Shown here: positions 9,618-16,745 of the stretch, piece by piece
Layout: the number at the start of each line of letters is the position of its first letter
Numbering within the stretch: the stretch's first letter is position 1
NCBI GenBank assembly: GCA_028696055.1
Contig: JAQVHV010000009.1
Span: 1 to 35,412 of the forward strand
DNA length: 35,412 bases
Direction: 5' to 3'
Source: Sulfurovum sp.
Lineage (GTDB): Bacteria > Campylobacterota > Campylobacteria > Campylobacterales > Sulfurovaceae
Position numbers and translations under genes: made by a program
Notes under the pieces: model-generated
Databases searched by the model: none
What the model was told of the DNA's origin: nothing
What the model saw: the letters and a program-made list of their open reading frames with translations, nothing else

Positions 9618-10652
9618 TTACTCCGTCATCTCGCTTTCATCAGCAGAAAGCAGCGTACTGAAGCCGAGCGCTTCTTTGATCTTTCCTTCGATCTCGGCAC
9701 GCAATTGGGCATTGTCCTTAAGGGTCAGTTTTGCATTCTCTTTCCCCTGTCCAAGCTTTTCAGCGCCATAACTGAACCATGCACCCGATTTGTCGATGAT
9801 ATCCAGTTTTACGCCATAATCGACCAATTCTCCTTCAGCAGAGATCCCTTCACCGAACATGATGTCAAATTCCGCCTGCCTGAACGGAGGCGCCACTTTG
9901 TTTTTGACCACTTTTGCTTTCACCCGGTTGCCGATCTGTGATTCACCCTGTTTGAGTGTAGCGATACGTCTCACATCGATACGTACCGAACAGTAGAACT
10001 TCAATGCGTTACCGCCTGTCGTAGTTTCCGGACTTCCGTACCCCATGGTTCCGATCTTCATACGTATCTGGTTGATGAAGATCACGGTGGTATTCGTTTT
10101 ATGAAGCAGTCCTGTCAGTTTTCTTAATGCCTGGGACATCAATCTTGCCTGCAGTCCTACGTGCTGGTCACCCATTTCACCCTCAATTTCATTTTTGGGA
10201 GTCAGTGCCGCGACGGAGTCCACCACGATCAGATCGACTGCCCCCGAACGTGCCAGTGTTTCGAGCACATCAAGCGCCTGCTCCCCGAAGTCCGGCTGAG
10301 AGACCAGAAGGTTTTCAGTATCTACTCCAAGATTCTTTGCATAGATTACATCAAGCGCGTGTTCTGCGTCGATAAAGGCACAGATCTTTCCATCCTTCTG
10401 TGCAGAAGCAATGGTTTGCAGGGAGAGCGTGGTTTTCCCTGAGGATTCCGGTCCGTAGATCTCGATGACTCTTCCTACCGGTATACCTCCTATCCCCAAC
10501 GCCATATCAAGCCCCAATGAACCGGTACTGATCGCTGCAATAGGCTCAAACTCTTTGTCTCCGAGCCGCATCAAGGTACCTTTGCCAAAAGCTTTATCAA
10601 TCTGCTTAATCGCCATTTCCAATGCTTTTTGTTTGTTTGCATCCATTGCCAT
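9618..10652 (-). CDS. recA: Recombinase RecA
   Basis: ATP-dependent strand-exchange protein for homologous recombination and DNA repair, 344 aa. Walker A is GPESSGKTT (67-75); the [19 protein letters not shown] and INQIRMKIG segments and the [10 protein letters not shown] loop are typical. Three in-frame ATGs lie close together (10658, 10652, 10646). The middle one gives the usual [19 protein letters not shown] start and has AAGGA 8 bases upstream. A longer frame to 10733 has no family support. It is a monocistronic-looking gene with about 140 bases on its 3' side before bioB and a divergent mqnD beyond the promoter region. I see no recognisable SOS box, and many epsilonproteobacteria lack LexA. 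Confidence 0.97.
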   Translation of the reverse strand: MAMDANKQKALEMAIKQIDKAFGKGTLMRLGDKEFEPIAAISTGSLGLDMALGIGGIPVGRVIEIYGPESSGKTTLSLQTIASAQKDGKICAFIDAEHALDVIYAKNLGVDTENLLVSQPDFGEQALDVLETLARSGAVDLIVVDSVAALTPKNEIEGEMGDQHVGLQARLMSQALRKLTGLLHKTNTTVIFINQIRMKIGTMGYGSPETTTGGNALKFYCSVRIDVRRIATLKQGESQIGNRVKAKVVKNKVAPPFRQAEFDIMFGEGISAEGELVDYGVKLDIIDKSGAWFSYGAEKLGQGKENAKLTLKDNAQLRAEIEGKIKEALGFSTLLSADESEMTE

Positions 10653-10868
10653 AGTCATGATCCTTACCTTCTTAATGTGAAATTCTATCACCATTTTAAT
10701 AGGATTATGATATCGTAGAAAAAAAAATGTCATATTGTCATATTTTTAAAAGTATTTTCTCTTGCAGCATCCATGTATCTCCGGGACCTATACTTCTGCA
10801 GGTGGTTTTTCTTTTTGGCACCCTTATGATAAAATGGCATTATTACTAATTTAAGCGAGTTTAATCTG

Positions 10869-11732
10869 ATGAATCCTATACAGTTAGCCCACTCACCCGA
10901 TGCCGATGATATCTTTATGTACTATGCGATCAAATTTGGCTGGGTGGATACCAAAGAGTATCAGTTTGAAAATATCGGATTGGATATCGAAACACTCAAT
11001 GAAAAGGCACTGAAAGGTACCTATGATGTCACTGCGATCAGCTTCGGCATGTACCCGCTGATCAAAGAGGAGTATGCGCTGCTTCGTACGGCAGTCAGCT
11101 TTGGCGAGGGGTATGGGCCAAAACTGATACGCCGCAAGGATAAAAAGCTCAAGCGCAACTTCAAGGTGGCACTCTCCGGCAAATACACCACCAATGCCAT
11201 GCTCTTTCGCATCTACTATCCCGAAGCGCGCCCTGTCTATATGAACTTTCTGGAGATCGAAGAGGCAGTGGTCAACGGTGTGGTGGATGCCGGAGTACTG
11301 ATCCATGAGTCGATCCTTGATTTTGACGAAAACCTGGAGGTAGAGAAAGAGATCTGGGATATCTGGGTGGAGCTGGCTGGAAAAGGTCTGCCGTTCCCGC
11401 TGGGGGGTATGGCGATACGCAGAAGCCTGCCATTGAACCGTGCGATAGAGATAGAGAATATTCTCATCGAAGGGGTGAAAGTAGCAAATGCCCGCAAAGA
11501 AGAGCTTTGTGCCAAATTGGAGAAGGACGCACTGGTACGGATCTCCGATGCCCTGCTTAAAAAATACCTCGACATGTATGCTTCTGATACATCGATAGAG
11601 CTGAACAAACTCCAGATTCAAGCACTTGACAGGCTCTATGAGATCGGTTTCGAACATGGAATGTGGGAAGCGCCCCTCAAAACGGAGGATTACCTGATCC
11701 CGAGAGAATACTGTGAGCTTCGCTCAAGATAG
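10869..11732 (+). CDS. mqnD: 1,4-dihydroxy-6-naphthoate synthase MqnD
   Basis: Acts late in the futalosine route to menaquinone, converting cyclic dehypoxanthinyl futalosine to 1,4-dihydroxy-6-naphthoate. The 287-aa protein has a periplasmic-binding-protein-like fold; the N-terminal AHSPDADDIFMYYAIKFGW segment (7-25) is characteristic of epsilonproteobacterial MqnD, and the later VDAGVLIHESIL and LPFPLGGMAIRR segments fit. Its relative MqnA (chorismate dehydratase) starts differently, so MqnD is preferred. The ribosome-binding site is weak. TATGATAAAAT lies about 40 bases upstream as a possible -10 region. Menaquinone is the quinone pool used by the SQR-like enzyme encoded elsewhere in the window. 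Confidence 0.88.
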   Translation: MNPIQLAHSPDADDIFMYYAIKFGWVDTKEYQFENIGLDIETLNEKALKGTYDVTAISFGMYPLIKEEYALLRTAVSFGEGYGPKLIRRKDKKLKRNFKVALSGKYTTNAMLFRIYYPEARPVYMNFLEIEEAVVNGVVDAGVLIHESILDFDENLEVEKEIWDIWVELAGKGLPFPLGGMAIRRSLPLNRAIEIENILIEGVKVANARKEELCAKLEKDALVRISDALLKKYLDMYASDTSIELNKLQIQALDRLYEIGFEHGMWEAPLKTEDYLIPREYCELRSR

Positions 11733-11756
11733 CAGATAGTAAGGAGGGGATAGGAG

Positions 11757-11873
11757 ATGAAGAAAAGAGACCTTATATATCATCGTGTTGCAAAGCAACA
11801 CATACCGGACCTGTTACCTGCTACCTGCTACCTGCTACCTTTAAAAAAAGAAGGGATCTCCCTTGTTTTTTAA
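11757..11873 (+). CDS. Possible 38-aa leader peptide ahead of murB
   Basis: An ATG at 11757 has AAGGAGG 9 bases upstream, one of the best ribosome-binding sites in the window, and opens a 38-codon frame (MKKRDLIYHRVAKQ...) that runs through a 7-bp GTGTTGC/GCAACAC hairpin (11785-11801) and the heptamer array (11809-11840), ending at TAA 11871-11873, 8 bases past the first base of murB. The overlap would allow translational coupling. The peptide resembles nothing I recognise, and its repeat-coded part need not be functional. A chance frame is possible. Confidence 0.32.
   Translation: MKKRDLIYHRVAKQHIPDLLPATCYLLPLKKEGISLVF
11809..11840 (+). repeat. Heptamer tandem repeat (GCTACCT)
   Basis: Four consecutive heptamers, one GTTACCT and three GCTACCT, preceded by a partial ACCT. 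On the other strand the unit reads AGGTAGC, close to the AGGAAGT register of the array near 35.1 kb. It ends about 20 bases before the murB start codon. Confidence 0.9.
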
Positions 11874-12639
11874 AACCATCGATTTTTCGAAATACTCCAG
11901 CATCAAAATAGGACAGCCCACGGAGGTGCTGGTAGTGGAGGAAGGGGATGCGATACCCCGGGACCGCTACCTCATCGGAGGGGCCAACAACCTCCTGGTC
12001 TCCCCTGCTCCTCCTCCGCTGATGATCCTGAGCAAAGCGTTCGCTACGATCAGAGAAGAGGACAATATGCTTATCATCGGGGCAGCCACCCCCACGGGGC
12101 GTATCGTATCCTATGCCAGAAAACACAATATCGCAGGCTTTGAGTTCTGTGCCAAACTTCCCGGGACGCTTGGCGGCATGCTAGCGATGAACGCGGGAGT
12201 CAAAGAGTATGAAATTTTCAATATACTCCACTCTGTTAAAATAGACGGGAAATGGGTGAAGGCGAAAGATATCCAACATGGGTACCGTTATGCCAGACTG
12301 GACGGCATTGCAACAGAAGCGAAATTCGAGATCAAAGAGGGGTTCAGCCAAGATCTTCTGGATACCCTGCTCTCCTTGCGGACCAATCAGCCGCCCCAGC
12401 CAAGCGCCGGCTCGGTCTTCAAAAACCCGGAGGGTGACTATGCGGGCCGGCTCATTGAAGAATCCGGATTAAAAGGAGTGAGAAAAGGGGGCATGCAGTG
12501 GAGCCCCATCCATGCAAACTTCCTCGTCAATCTGGGCGGAGGCACCTTTGAAGAAGCCATCTATTTGATCACCCTTGCGAAAAAAGAGGTAAAAAAACTA
12601 TTTGGCATCACCCTTCAGGAAGAGATAAAGATTCTTTAG
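11863..12639 (+). CDS. murB: UDP-N-acetylenolpyruvoylglucosamine reductase MurB
   Basis: FAD enzyme that reduces UDP-GlcNAc-enolpyruvate with NADPH to UDP-MurNAc, the second committed step of peptidoglycan precursor synthesis in the cytosol. 258 aa, as in other epsilonproteobacteria. Landmarks are the FAD-binding IGGANNLLV (38-46), LPGTLGGMLAMNAG (99-112), and SAGSVFKNP (181-189) with the proton-donor Ser184; a Glu near the C-terminus (EEIKIL) matches the catalytic Glu. The start is TTG at 11863 with AAGGGAT a few bases upstream; the frame is closed by a stop at 11842. A heptamer repeat and possible leader peptide lie immediately upstream. Confidence 0.95.
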   Translation: MFFKTIDFSKYSSIKIGQPTEVLVVEEGDAIPRDRYLIGGANNLLVSPAPPPLMILSKAFATIREEDNMLIIGAATPTGRIVSYARKHNIAGFEFCAKLPGTLGGMLAMNAGVKEYEIFNILHSVKIDGKWVKAKDIQHGYRYARLDGIATEAKFEIKEGFSQDLLDTLLSLRTNQPPQPSAGSVFKNPEGDYAGRLIEESGLKGVRKGGMQWSPIHANFLVNLGGGTFEEAIYLITLAKKEVKKLFGITLQEEIKIL

Positions 12640-12641
12640 TC

Positions 12642-13139
12642 CTATTCTGTGCAGCGTACACATCTAACATAGTTGCTTTCGCTTGTTTTTCTCTCATAAC
12701 GATAGGCATCCGCCGGAAATACTACAAAATATTTTCCCGTGACAGCCGGCGTTGATGTCCAGAAATCCGAACCTCTGAAATTGATGAACACCTGTCCCGG
12801 TTTTCTGTGCAGATGCATCAACTCATCGGAGGTCGGCAATCTCCAGTCGGAATGTCCTGCGTAGTAAAGCGTGTTGCAGTAGTTTTTTGCATGCTGAAAA
12901 CTCCCTGCTTTCCCTGCATTGCCATTGTTTTTAAAGGCACCGTCCTCGGCATCGGTGTAGGCTTCGTCCTGCCACATCAACCCGCTATCCTCATCATTGT
13001 AGACGGTATTTTTTGCACAGTCATTCGCAGGTGTCTCTATGGCGGGTACAAGCTCAGGAATATCCTCCGGCGCCAGTTTCCCTCCCGCCATCAGTAGAAC
13101 CGCTGAAAGTAAAGCGGTTGATACCAAAACCTTTCTCAT
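12642..13139 (-). CDS. Exported DUF1566 (Lcl C-terminal-like) domain protein
   Basis: A 165-aa exported protein: signal peptide (MRKVLVSTALLSAVLLMAGG, 1-20) with no lipobox cysteine, then a DUF1566 domain recognised by SGLMWQDEAY (52-61), AKNYCNTLYYAGHSDWRLPTSDEL (starting near 84) and the C-terminal YVRCVRC segment. Family members are surface or periplasmic proteins with a C-type-lectin-like fold; their ligands are mostly unknown. Four cysteines (41, 88 and two near the C-terminus) could form disulfides. GGAGC a few bases upstream supports the ATG at 13139. It ends 2 bases from the convergent murB stop. It lies downstream of the transpeptidase operon but is separated by about 70 bases. Confidence 0.8.
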   Translation of the reverse strand: MRKVLVSTALLSAVLLMAGGKLAPEDIPELVPAIETPANDCAKNTVYNDEDSGLMWQDEAYTDAEDGAFKNNGNAGKAGSFQHAKNYCNTLYYAGHSDWRLPTSDELMHLHRKPGQVFINFRGSDFWTSTPAVTGKYFVVFPADAYRYERKTSESNYVRCVRCTE

Positions 13140-13211
13140 CGTTGCTCCTTTTTACCAATATTATTCAATATCATAATATATCCTTACTCAATTTCAACTA
13201 AAACGGCTTCA

Positions 13212-13808
13212 TTATGCATGAATCTCTATCCTGGCGCCGTTTTTGATCGATTTCCAGAGAATATCAATTGCCACATTGGTCACTGCGATACACCCCTCGG
13301 TCCAGTCATGCGCCAAGGTATACTCATCGCCTCTTCCGTCAGCATTCCATTTGGGCTGTCCATGGATCGTAATATAGCCTCCGGGGTCGACTCCGCGCTT
13401 TTTAGCTTCTGCAAGATCCTCCTGGTTGGGGTAGGAGATCATCAGCGACTTGTAGAGTCTGCTGTCACACTTTTTTCTTACAATCGTATAGTCCCCGACG
13501 GGTGTCCGGTAATCCCCTTTCTCTATCTTGCCCCCTTTTGTGCCGTTTTTTCCCAGCGAGATACGGAACTCTTCGACAACCTTCCCTTTGCGGTAGAGAT
13601 GCATCAGGTGCTTCTCTTTGTAGACGACGATCTTGTCTGCCAGCATCGACTCATCTATCTCTGTCCCCGCGGTAAGCTCTTTCCAGCATGCTTTTGTCTC
13701 ATAGGGAGTCTTGTCTGCTTTCCCATATACGACCGGCTTTTTGTTACATCCGGTGATCCATAGCATCGCTGCTGATACCAGAAGCAAAAATTTTACTTTT
13801 CTCTGCAT
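13212..13808 (-). CDS. L,D-transpeptidase (YkuD family) lipoprotein, copy 2
   Basis: A 198-aa predicted lipoprotein (lipobox ending ITGC, Cys21) with a YkuD domain of the YafK-like kind. The catalytic region is ITIHGQPKWNADG (His149) through DWTEGCIAVTN (nucleophile Cys173). Such enzymes form or trim meso-DAP peptide crosslinks, or anchor proteins, in the periplasmic peptidoglycan. GGGAG 6 bases upstream supports the ATG at 13808, which lies 3 bases after the preceding small gene. A close paralogue sits two genes upstream, so the pair probably arose by duplication. In epsilonproteobacteria related enzymes influence cell shape; the exact activity here is not determinable. Confidence 0.88.
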   Translation of the reverse strand: MQRKVKFLLLVSAAMLWITGCNKKPVVYGKADKTPYETKACWKELTAGTEIDESMLADKIVVYKEKHLMHLYRKGKVVEEFRISLGKNGTKGGKIEKGDYRTPVGDYTIVRKKCDSRLYKSLMISYPNQEDLAEAKKRGVDPGGYITIHGQPKWNADGRGDEYTLAHDWTEGCIAVTNVAIDILWKSIKNGARIEIHA

Positions 13809-13811
13809 GAT

Positions 13812-14201
13812 CTACTCCCACTCTTCATGATGATGTTTTGTTTTATGTTTTTCTTTTTTATAGGAGACACTGTTTTTCATTTTCTGCAAACGGTTAAGAT
13901 TGCTCATCTCCGCCTCACGGATATCAGTAAACTCATCCTCGCCAAAATCCTCTTTCTGACAGGTTTGCTGATAGAGTCTGTTGATATAGGACTTCAACTC
14001 CCTATGATACTCCGCATCAAGGTGGGTCTCCTCTCTTTCATCCAGCTTCTGCTTGAGCATTCGAAATTTGGTGACAAAAGCGTGTGATGTGCTGCTCTCA
14101 TCCCTGAACATACGGAAAAGATTCTTTGCTACCTTTTCCAGCTCACCGATATATTTCTGACGTTGATACTTATCGATCTGTTTCTGTGTATAGCGTGCGA
14201 T
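13812..14201 (-). CDS. Small charged protein between two L,D-transpeptidases; likely ATC start
   Basis: Unrecognised, highly charged protein with predicted helical or coiled-coil character and a His/Lys-rich tail (KHKTKHHHEEWE). The first ordinary start codon is ATG 14111 (99 aa), but it lacks a ribosome-binding site, and the frame continues upstream with protein-like sequence (ARYTQKQIDKYQRQKYIG...). A perfect AGGAGG at 14213-14208 lies 6 bases before an in-frame ATC at 14201, with no ATG, GTG or TTG in between; a TAA closes the frame just above. I therefore start it at ATC (129 aa); ACG 14204 is a lesser alternative, or ATC may be a base error for ATG. It follows the first transpeptidase by 10 bases and precedes the second by 3. 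No signal peptide is visible. Confidence 0.6.
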   Translation of the reverse strand: MARYTQKQIDKYQRQKYIGELEKVAKNLFRMFRDESSTSHAFVTKFRMLKQKLDEREETHLDAEYHRELKSYINRLYQQTCQKEDFGEDEFTDIREAEMSNLNRLQKMKNSVSYKKEKHKTKHHHEEWE

Positions 14202-14211
14202 CGTTCTCCTC

Positions 14212-14784
14212 CTAGCGTATGGTTACGGGAACACCTTCCCGTACGGCATACCAAAGCTCTTCCATCACACTGTTGGTGACAGCAACACACCCCTGTGTCC
14301 AGTTCTGGCTCAATGTATATGCATCCTGTTTCCCGTCGGCATTCCATTTCGGCTGTGCATGGATCGTAATGTCCCCGCCGGGTTTCACCCCTCTTTTTTG
14401 GGCATTTTCAATATCCTCTGGCCTGGGATAGGAGATACAAAGCGACCGGTAGTACTTGGGCGAACAGAGCTTACGATGGATAAAGAACTCCCCTTCGGGG
14501 GTACGGTTGTCCCCCTGCTGCTGCTTGTGCCCCACCGGGTTTTTTCCCAGAGATACAGGCAGTACGCCTACAGTCTCATTGCCTTTATAGAGATACATTT
14601 TCCTTTCTGTCTTCTCCACAATGATATGGTCTATGCTCCCCTCGCTTTTAAAATCGTTTGCTTCCAGCAACTCCTCTCTGCACTCCTCCATGTTATACTG
14701 ATCTTTCGGCAAGGCGGGTTCACCGCAACCAGTGAAAAAAAAGATCGGCAGAGACAGCAACACTGTATATGAGATATATCGCAT
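14212..14784 (-). CDS. L,D-transpeptidase (YkuD family) lipoprotein, copy 1
   Basis: A 190-aa paralogue of the downstream transpeptidase. Its signal peptide ends in FFTGC (lipidated Cys20). The YkuD site is ITIHAQPKWNADG (His142) to NWTQGCVAVTN (Cys166); the two copies share the QPKWNADG block and surrounding pattern, although this one has HAQ where the other has HGQ. The start is ATG 14784: the TTG at 14802 in frame would place the AAGGA ribosome-binding site inside the gene. First gene of the transpeptidase - small protein - transpeptidase operon. Its stop codon overlaps the AGGAGG of the next gene, implying coupled translation. Substrate stem peptide not determinable. Confidence 0.88.
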   Translation of the reverse strand: MRYISYTVLLSLPIFFFTGCGEPALPKDQYNMEECREELLEANDFKSEGSIDHIIVEKTERKMYLYKGNETVGVLPVSLGKNPVGHKQQQGDNRTPEGEFFIHRKLCSPKYYRSLCISYPRPEDIENAQKRGVKPGGDITIHAQPKWNADGKQDAYTLSQNWTQGCVAVTNSVMEELWYAVREGVPVTIR

Positions 14785-14884
14785 GGAGACTCTATCCTTC
14801 AACGAAACAAGATTTTAAATATATAAGGTATTTTAGCATAAGTAGACTAAGGTGTGTTGCTAAAAAGTGAAGAGACACAGGGAG

Positions 14885-14913
14885 AAAAACACCCCCCGCT
14901 ATGCGGAGGTTGT
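14885..14913 (-). terminator. Rho-independent terminator after tpx
   Basis: On the minus strand an 11-bp stem (ACAACCTCCGC with GCGGGGGGTGT, one mismatch and one G-T pair) with a 3-base loop is followed at once by TTTTT. It lies 11 bases after the tpx stop codon. Confidence 0.8.
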
Positions 14914-14923
14914 GTAGAAAAAA

Positions 14924-15439
14924 TTAGAGTGCTGCTTTCGCTGCTGCAAGCGCTTCTTCGTAGTTTGGCTCCTGAGTAATCTCAGGTACCACTTGTTTAT
15001 AGCTAACTTTACCGTCTTTGCCGATCACAAAGATCACTCTTGCAAGCACACCTGAAAGCGGACCGTCTGCAAGCAATACGCCGTATGCGTTACCGAAATC
15101 TTTGTTTCTGAAGTCTGAACATACTTTGATGTTTTCGATGCCTGCTGCACCACACCATCTCGCTGCCGCAAACGGAAGGTCCATAGATACAGTCATTACC
15201 TCTACACCCTCAAGACCAGCAGCCTCCTGGTTAAATCTTCTCGTTTCAGCATCACAGACACCTGTATCAAGTGAAGGTACTGCGATAACAAGTTGTACTT
15301 TCCCTTCTCCGCCTACGGTTTCGTCCTGAAGCATCGGGTTGCAGTTTGTGACGGTTACTACCGGTGCTGTATCACCTACGTTTACCTCTGTTCCTGCCAG
15401 ATTGCATGTAATGTCGTTTTTAAAAGTTACTGTTGCCAT
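14924..15439 (-). CDS. tpx: Thiol peroxidase (atypical 2-Cys peroxiredoxin)
   Basis: Reduces hydrogen and organic peroxides using thioredoxin, protecting a microaerophilic cytosol or periplasm. 171 aa. The peroxidatic site is PSLDTGVCDAETRRFN (Cys62), and the resolving cysteine is in ARWCGAAG (Cys96), as in E. coli Tpx; Cys107 is extra. The ATG at 15439 is preferred over an upstream ATG at 15472 because AAAAAGG lies just before it and family members begin at MATVTFK. Monocistronic: its own terminator follows, and a long gene-free stretch lies upstream. Confidence 0.95.
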   Translation of the reverse strand: MATVTFKNDITCNLAGTEVNVGDTAPVVTVTNCNPMLQDETVGGEGKVQLVIAVPSLDTGVCDAETRRFNQEAAGLEGVEVMTVSMDLPFAAARWCGAAGIENIKVCSDFRNKDFGNAYGVLLADGPLSGVLARVIFVIGKDGKVSYKQVVPEITQEPNYEEALAAAKAAL

Positions 15440-15775
15440 TAATTTTTCCTTTTTTAATTTATGTAGAAGCATTATTCCTTAAATAGGATAAAAATAGTCT
15501 TAATTAAAAATCAATTTCCCTATTTTTTTCTTTTAAGTCTGCTTTCCGCTGATCCGGCGCTCTTGGAGTGCAGCCTACTGTACGGTTTTCGCCTGAAAAC
15601 TAATCATAACATCTATAAGCTTTTACTCTATGACGAATTTTTACCATCAAATTCACATCTATCGCTATTATTCCAAAGGAAAAGATGTCAGATGCAGCTG
15701 CAAAAATAGGCCGGAGAGAGAGCACAATACGGCTTATTGCGCATATTTCATCTGCCGGAAATGGTTTTTATTGTG

Positions 15776-15813
15776 AAAAAAAAATGAAGAGAGACTCTTC
15801 GGGAAGAAGTCTC
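15776..15813 (-). terminator. Rho-independent terminator after the 130-aa gene
   Basis: On the minus strand GAGACTTCTTC and GAAGAGTCTC form a stem with a single bulge and tiny loop, followed within 6 bases by nine consecutive T. It lies about 80 bases past the stop codon at 15894. Confidence 0.75.
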
Positions 15814-15815
15814 CC

Positions 15816-15837
15816 GGCCAGTAACATTTACTGGGCC
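15816..15837 (-). repeat. Second hairpin adjoining the terminator
   Basis: GGCCAGTAA and TTACTGGGCC pair around a 3-base loop with one bulged G. It directly precedes the terminator hairpin on the minus strand, giving two stems in tandem. Confidence 0.6.
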
Positions 15838-15893
15838 GTAGAGAGTAATTCTCATAAATTATGAGTAAAAATGTAACATAATGTAAAACGTAT

Positions 15894-16286
15894 TTACAGG
15901 TTTGCAACACCCTTCGCCCATTTTTCCATCGCCGCATTGGCATCCGGGTTTGGTGCTTCAAGAAAACTGATGACAAAAGTGTTTTCCATCTCTACAATCC
16001 CTATAGAACGTGGTCTTACCGCCAACACTTCAGGTTTTGGCAATGTTTTGCCAAAACAGCAGATGAAAATTTTTGCATTTTTGATATCTTCCGAGATCTC
16101 ACCGACTTCAAGCGAAGAAGTGTGCCCATAGTGATCAAATTCACCGATATACGTAGCGACAGGGTGTGCTTCTACCTGTGCCTTAAGATACGCCAGGATC
16201 TCATCGATATTCTGGTAGCTTGTTTCGCTCTTCTCTATCTCTACTGTATATACGGGATATTTTTCCATCACTGTGATTTGTTTCAT
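15894..16286 (-). CDS. Small conserved-looking protein (possibly DUF6858)
   Basis: A 130-aa soluble protein without signal peptide or membrane helix. Notable segments are MEKYPVYTVEIEKSET (7-22), EILAYLKAQVEAHPVATYIGEFDHYGHT and IFICCFGKTLPKPEVLAVRPRSIG. It resembles, from memory, the small epsilonproteobacterial family annotated DUF6858, but I cannot verify that. AAAGGA a few bases upstream supports ATG 16286. It appears monocistronic with its own terminator. The vicinal cysteines in the ICCFGK segment could bind metal or be redox active. Its upstream region is the heavily structured gene-free segment, so its expression may be controlled by RNA or DNA structure. Confidence 0.7.
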   Translation of the reverse strand: MKQITVMEKYPVYTVEIEKSETSYQNIDEILAYLKAQVEAHPVATYIGEFDHYGHTSSLEVGEISEDIKNAKIFICCFGKTLPKPEVLAVRPRSIGIVEMENTFVISFLEAPNPDANAAMEKWAKGVANL

Positions 16287-16354
16287 TATATTCCTTTTGG
16301 TTTAAGTTTGGTTTTCTGATTCCCATCATCCTGCAAGCGTAAAAAAACTCACAG

Positions 16355-16480
16355 AAGTGGAGACTTTAGTCCCATAACTATTTTCTGATATGAAAAAGTT
16401 GTTGTTTTCATAATTTTCAGTCCTTTTTGAGGTAAAAACTGAAAATCTCACACTTCTCGGTGGGACTCAAGCCTCCACTT
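16355..16480. repeat. Three nested inverted repeats (structured element)
   Basis: Three stems are concentric: AAGTGGAG (16355-16362) with CTCCACTT (16473-16480); AGTCCCA (16368-16374) with TGGGACT (16461-16467); and ATTTTCAGT (16413-16421) with ACTGAAAAT (16438-16446). All are perfect. On the minus strand the outer stem is followed, 8 bases later, by a run of T (16341-16347). This looks like a folded RNA or a mobile palindromic element. Confidence 0.7.
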
Positions 16481-16520
16481 CAATATAAATACAAATTCTT
16501 TTACAGTCTCTCCTCGATGA

Positions 16521-16583
16521 GAATGCATACCTGAACCTGAAGGTTCAATTCATTTTCAGTCTGTTAAATTCAGGTATGCATTC
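16521..16583. repeat. 15-bp perfect inverted repeat with an internal hairpin
   Basis: GAATGCATACCTGAA (16521-16535) is exactly repeated in inverse at 16569-16583. Inside, TGAACC/GGTTCA forms an overlapping small hairpin (16532-16547), and ATTTTCAGTC recurs at 16552-16561, the same ten bases as in the neighbouring nested element. Confidence 0.75.
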
Positions 16584-16710
16584 ATCAGCTTGAAGCGGAA
16601 ATAGGAAAAAGATGGAGCAGTCTGCTTTTGCTTCACGGCTCTCATGGTTTCGCACAAGGTTCTGGCCTCCATGGCTACGCTATCGCTCCGACCACTCCGG
16701 TTTCGCAGCT

Positions 16711-16736
16711 ATAATCGACACGCAGGTGTCGATTAT
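16711..16736 (-). terminator. 11-bp perfect hairpin after the SQR-like gene
   Basis: ATAATCGACAC pairs with GTGTCGATTAT around a 4-base loop, 10 bases past the stop codon at 16746. Position fits a terminator, but no T-run follows on the minus strand, so a factor-binding site or transcript-stabilising hairpin is equally possible. Confidence 0.45.
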
Positions 16737-16745
16737 TTACGCTGC

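Larger units (their letters stand above)
15440..15893. other. Gene-free stretch upstream of tpx
   Basis: This interval of about 450 bases has no convincing gene. The part nearest tpx (15440-15530) is AT-rich and would hold the tpx promoter. The middle (15530-15770) shows nothing I can name. The right part holds two adjacent hairpins (15791-15813 and 15816-15837), the first of which is a terminator for the next gene on the minus strand. A minus-strand frame across 15734-15976 only shadows that gene's 3' end. Confidence 0.6.
16287..16745. other. Structured gene-free segment
   Basis: About 460 bases between the 3' end of the SQR-like gene and the start of the 130-aa gene. It holds at least three distinct inverted-repeat structures (listed separately) and a stretch at 16590-16710 of different character, more GC-rich than its surroundings, with the motif GGTTTCGCA at 16646-16654 and again at 16699-16707. 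A plus-strand frame from 16612 has a plausible ribosome-binding site (AGGAAAAAG) but runs into the SQR-like gene and looks like repeat-coded nonsense. Confidence 0.6.

Noticed and set aside
10820-10845. Sigma-54 promoter for mqnD (TTGGCAC...)
   Set aside because: The -24 half is attractive, but the -12 position lacks the required GC at proper spacing.
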